DNA of 64,000 bases from Aphanothece sacrum FPU1 (GTDB lineage Bacteria; Cyanobacteriota; Cyanobacteriia; Cyanobacteriales; Microcystaceae): the NCBI RefSeq assembly GCF_003864295.1, contig NZ_BDQK01000016.1:1-64000 (forward strand), given 5' to 3'. Shown piece after piece: positions 63,693 to 64,000 of this stretch; position 1 is the stretch's first letter; each line of letters begins with the position of its first letter. Both the position numbers and the translations under genes were made by a program. The notes under the pieces were generated by a model that ran no database searches, was not told the DNA's origin, and saw only the letters and a program-made list of their open reading frames with translations.

Positions 63693-64000
63693 TCACGATT
63701 CATCTTTTAGGTTTTGTCCTAAACTCCGTCGATTGTAAGGATAGCCATACCATGTCTCCCAAGCAGCTTTAAGTCCGGCTGTTACTCGACGAGTTCCCCG
63801 TTGCACCCGATTAACTTGTTGTTTAGTATTATTAAGGCTTTGATCGACTTGTTTAACAATATCCGAGGCACTTTTGACCCCTCGATCAAGTTCGTCGGTT
63901 AATTCAGTAATTTCTAATCCGGTTAAGCGAATAGATTCTAAGGTAGGGGGAAATTCTTGTCGTAGGGTATCAAAAAGCTTTTCCGCACTACGAGATGCTC
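63693..64000 (-). CDS. DUF948-like protein, partial
   Basis: The last 101 codons of a gene that continues beyond the window. The visible part is a long amphipathic helix region (LESIRLTGLEITELTDELDR, KSASDIVKQVDQSLNNTKQQ) followed by RVTAGLKAAWETWYGYPYNR and a short polar tail. The pattern is that of DUF948 proteins, which have an N-terminal membrane helix and a coiled coil; the helix would lie outside the window. Function is unknown. Confidence 0.6.
   Translation of the reverse strand, partial: ASRSAEKLFDTLRQEFPPTLESIRLTGLEITELTDELDRGVKSASDIVKQVDQSLNNTKQQVNRVQRGTRRVTAGLKAAWETWYGYPYNRRSLGQNLKDES

Overview
The window is cyanobacterial chromosome. The evidence is the gene content: ndhH, psb28, a ferrochelatase with a chlorophyll-binding tail, PEP carboxylase, a CRR6-type NDH-1 assembly factor, a Psb32-like TPM protein and precorrin-8X methylmutase. 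GCGATCGC (HIP1) octamers are frequent, and 7-bp tandem repeats (STRR type) are abundant. The AT-rich style and the gene set suggest a unicellular Crocosphaera/Cyanothece/Rippkaea-like organism. That placement is inference.

Region 1-4889 looks unlike the rest. It has an IS110-type (DEDD) recombinase, two unrecognised small genes, a plasmid-style HTH protein, an XRE regulator, a hypothetical gene and the first 11 codons of one more gene. The intergenic gaps here carry seven copies of the 10-mer TTAGGGAACA, a pair of ACAGTCTACTGT sites and a pair of TGCCAATTGGCA palindromes. I read it as part of a plasmid or integrative element. An IS4-type insertion sequence (4890-6162) ends it. Beyond the IS lies a decayed MntA/HepT toxin-antitoxin pair, and the genes on the two sides of the IS do not match each other, so this is a rearrangement junction.

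Region 6.7-31 kb is mostly housekeeping: CRR6-like factor, gdhA, coaE, a zinc-ribbon protein, two exported proteins, hemH, ndhH, a MazEF-type pair, a PhoH-family ATPase, pgsA, a glycosyltransferase, ppc, three Uma2 nucleases, a Rieske oxygenase, a PEP-CTERM protein, a broken VapBC pair and pheT. Many gaps hold small palindromic or MITE-like repeats.

Region 31-44 kb has a PKHD-type dioxygenase, tandem lipoproteins, three remnants of IS200/IS605-type (TnpB) elements, a RecB-like nuclease, a PLP enzyme, a DCC1-family protein, moaB, psb28, tRNA-Arg(CCG), a pentapeptide-repeat protein and more broken toxin-antitoxin-like genes. A three-copy 92-bp tandem repeat lies between a DUF1400 gene and moaB.

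Region 43.6-64 kb starts with a CHASE hybrid histidine kinase next to a REC-LOV-GGDEF protein, probably a light- and phosphorylation-controlled cyclic-di-GMP switch. It continues with a ComM-type ATPase, a coiled-coil/glycine-zipper protein, gyrA, four glycosyltransferases, a compact S13 peptidase, a 761-residue protein of unknown function with nine perfect hexapeptide repeats, cobH, a TPM protein and a partial DUF948-like gene at the edge.

The observations I would follow first are the TTAGGGAACA-linked module with its IS110 recombinase, the REC-LOV-GGDEF/CHASE pair, the 761-residue repeat protein, the TnpB-less elements that keep their omegaRNA-side ends, and the heptamer arrays sitting directly against start codons.
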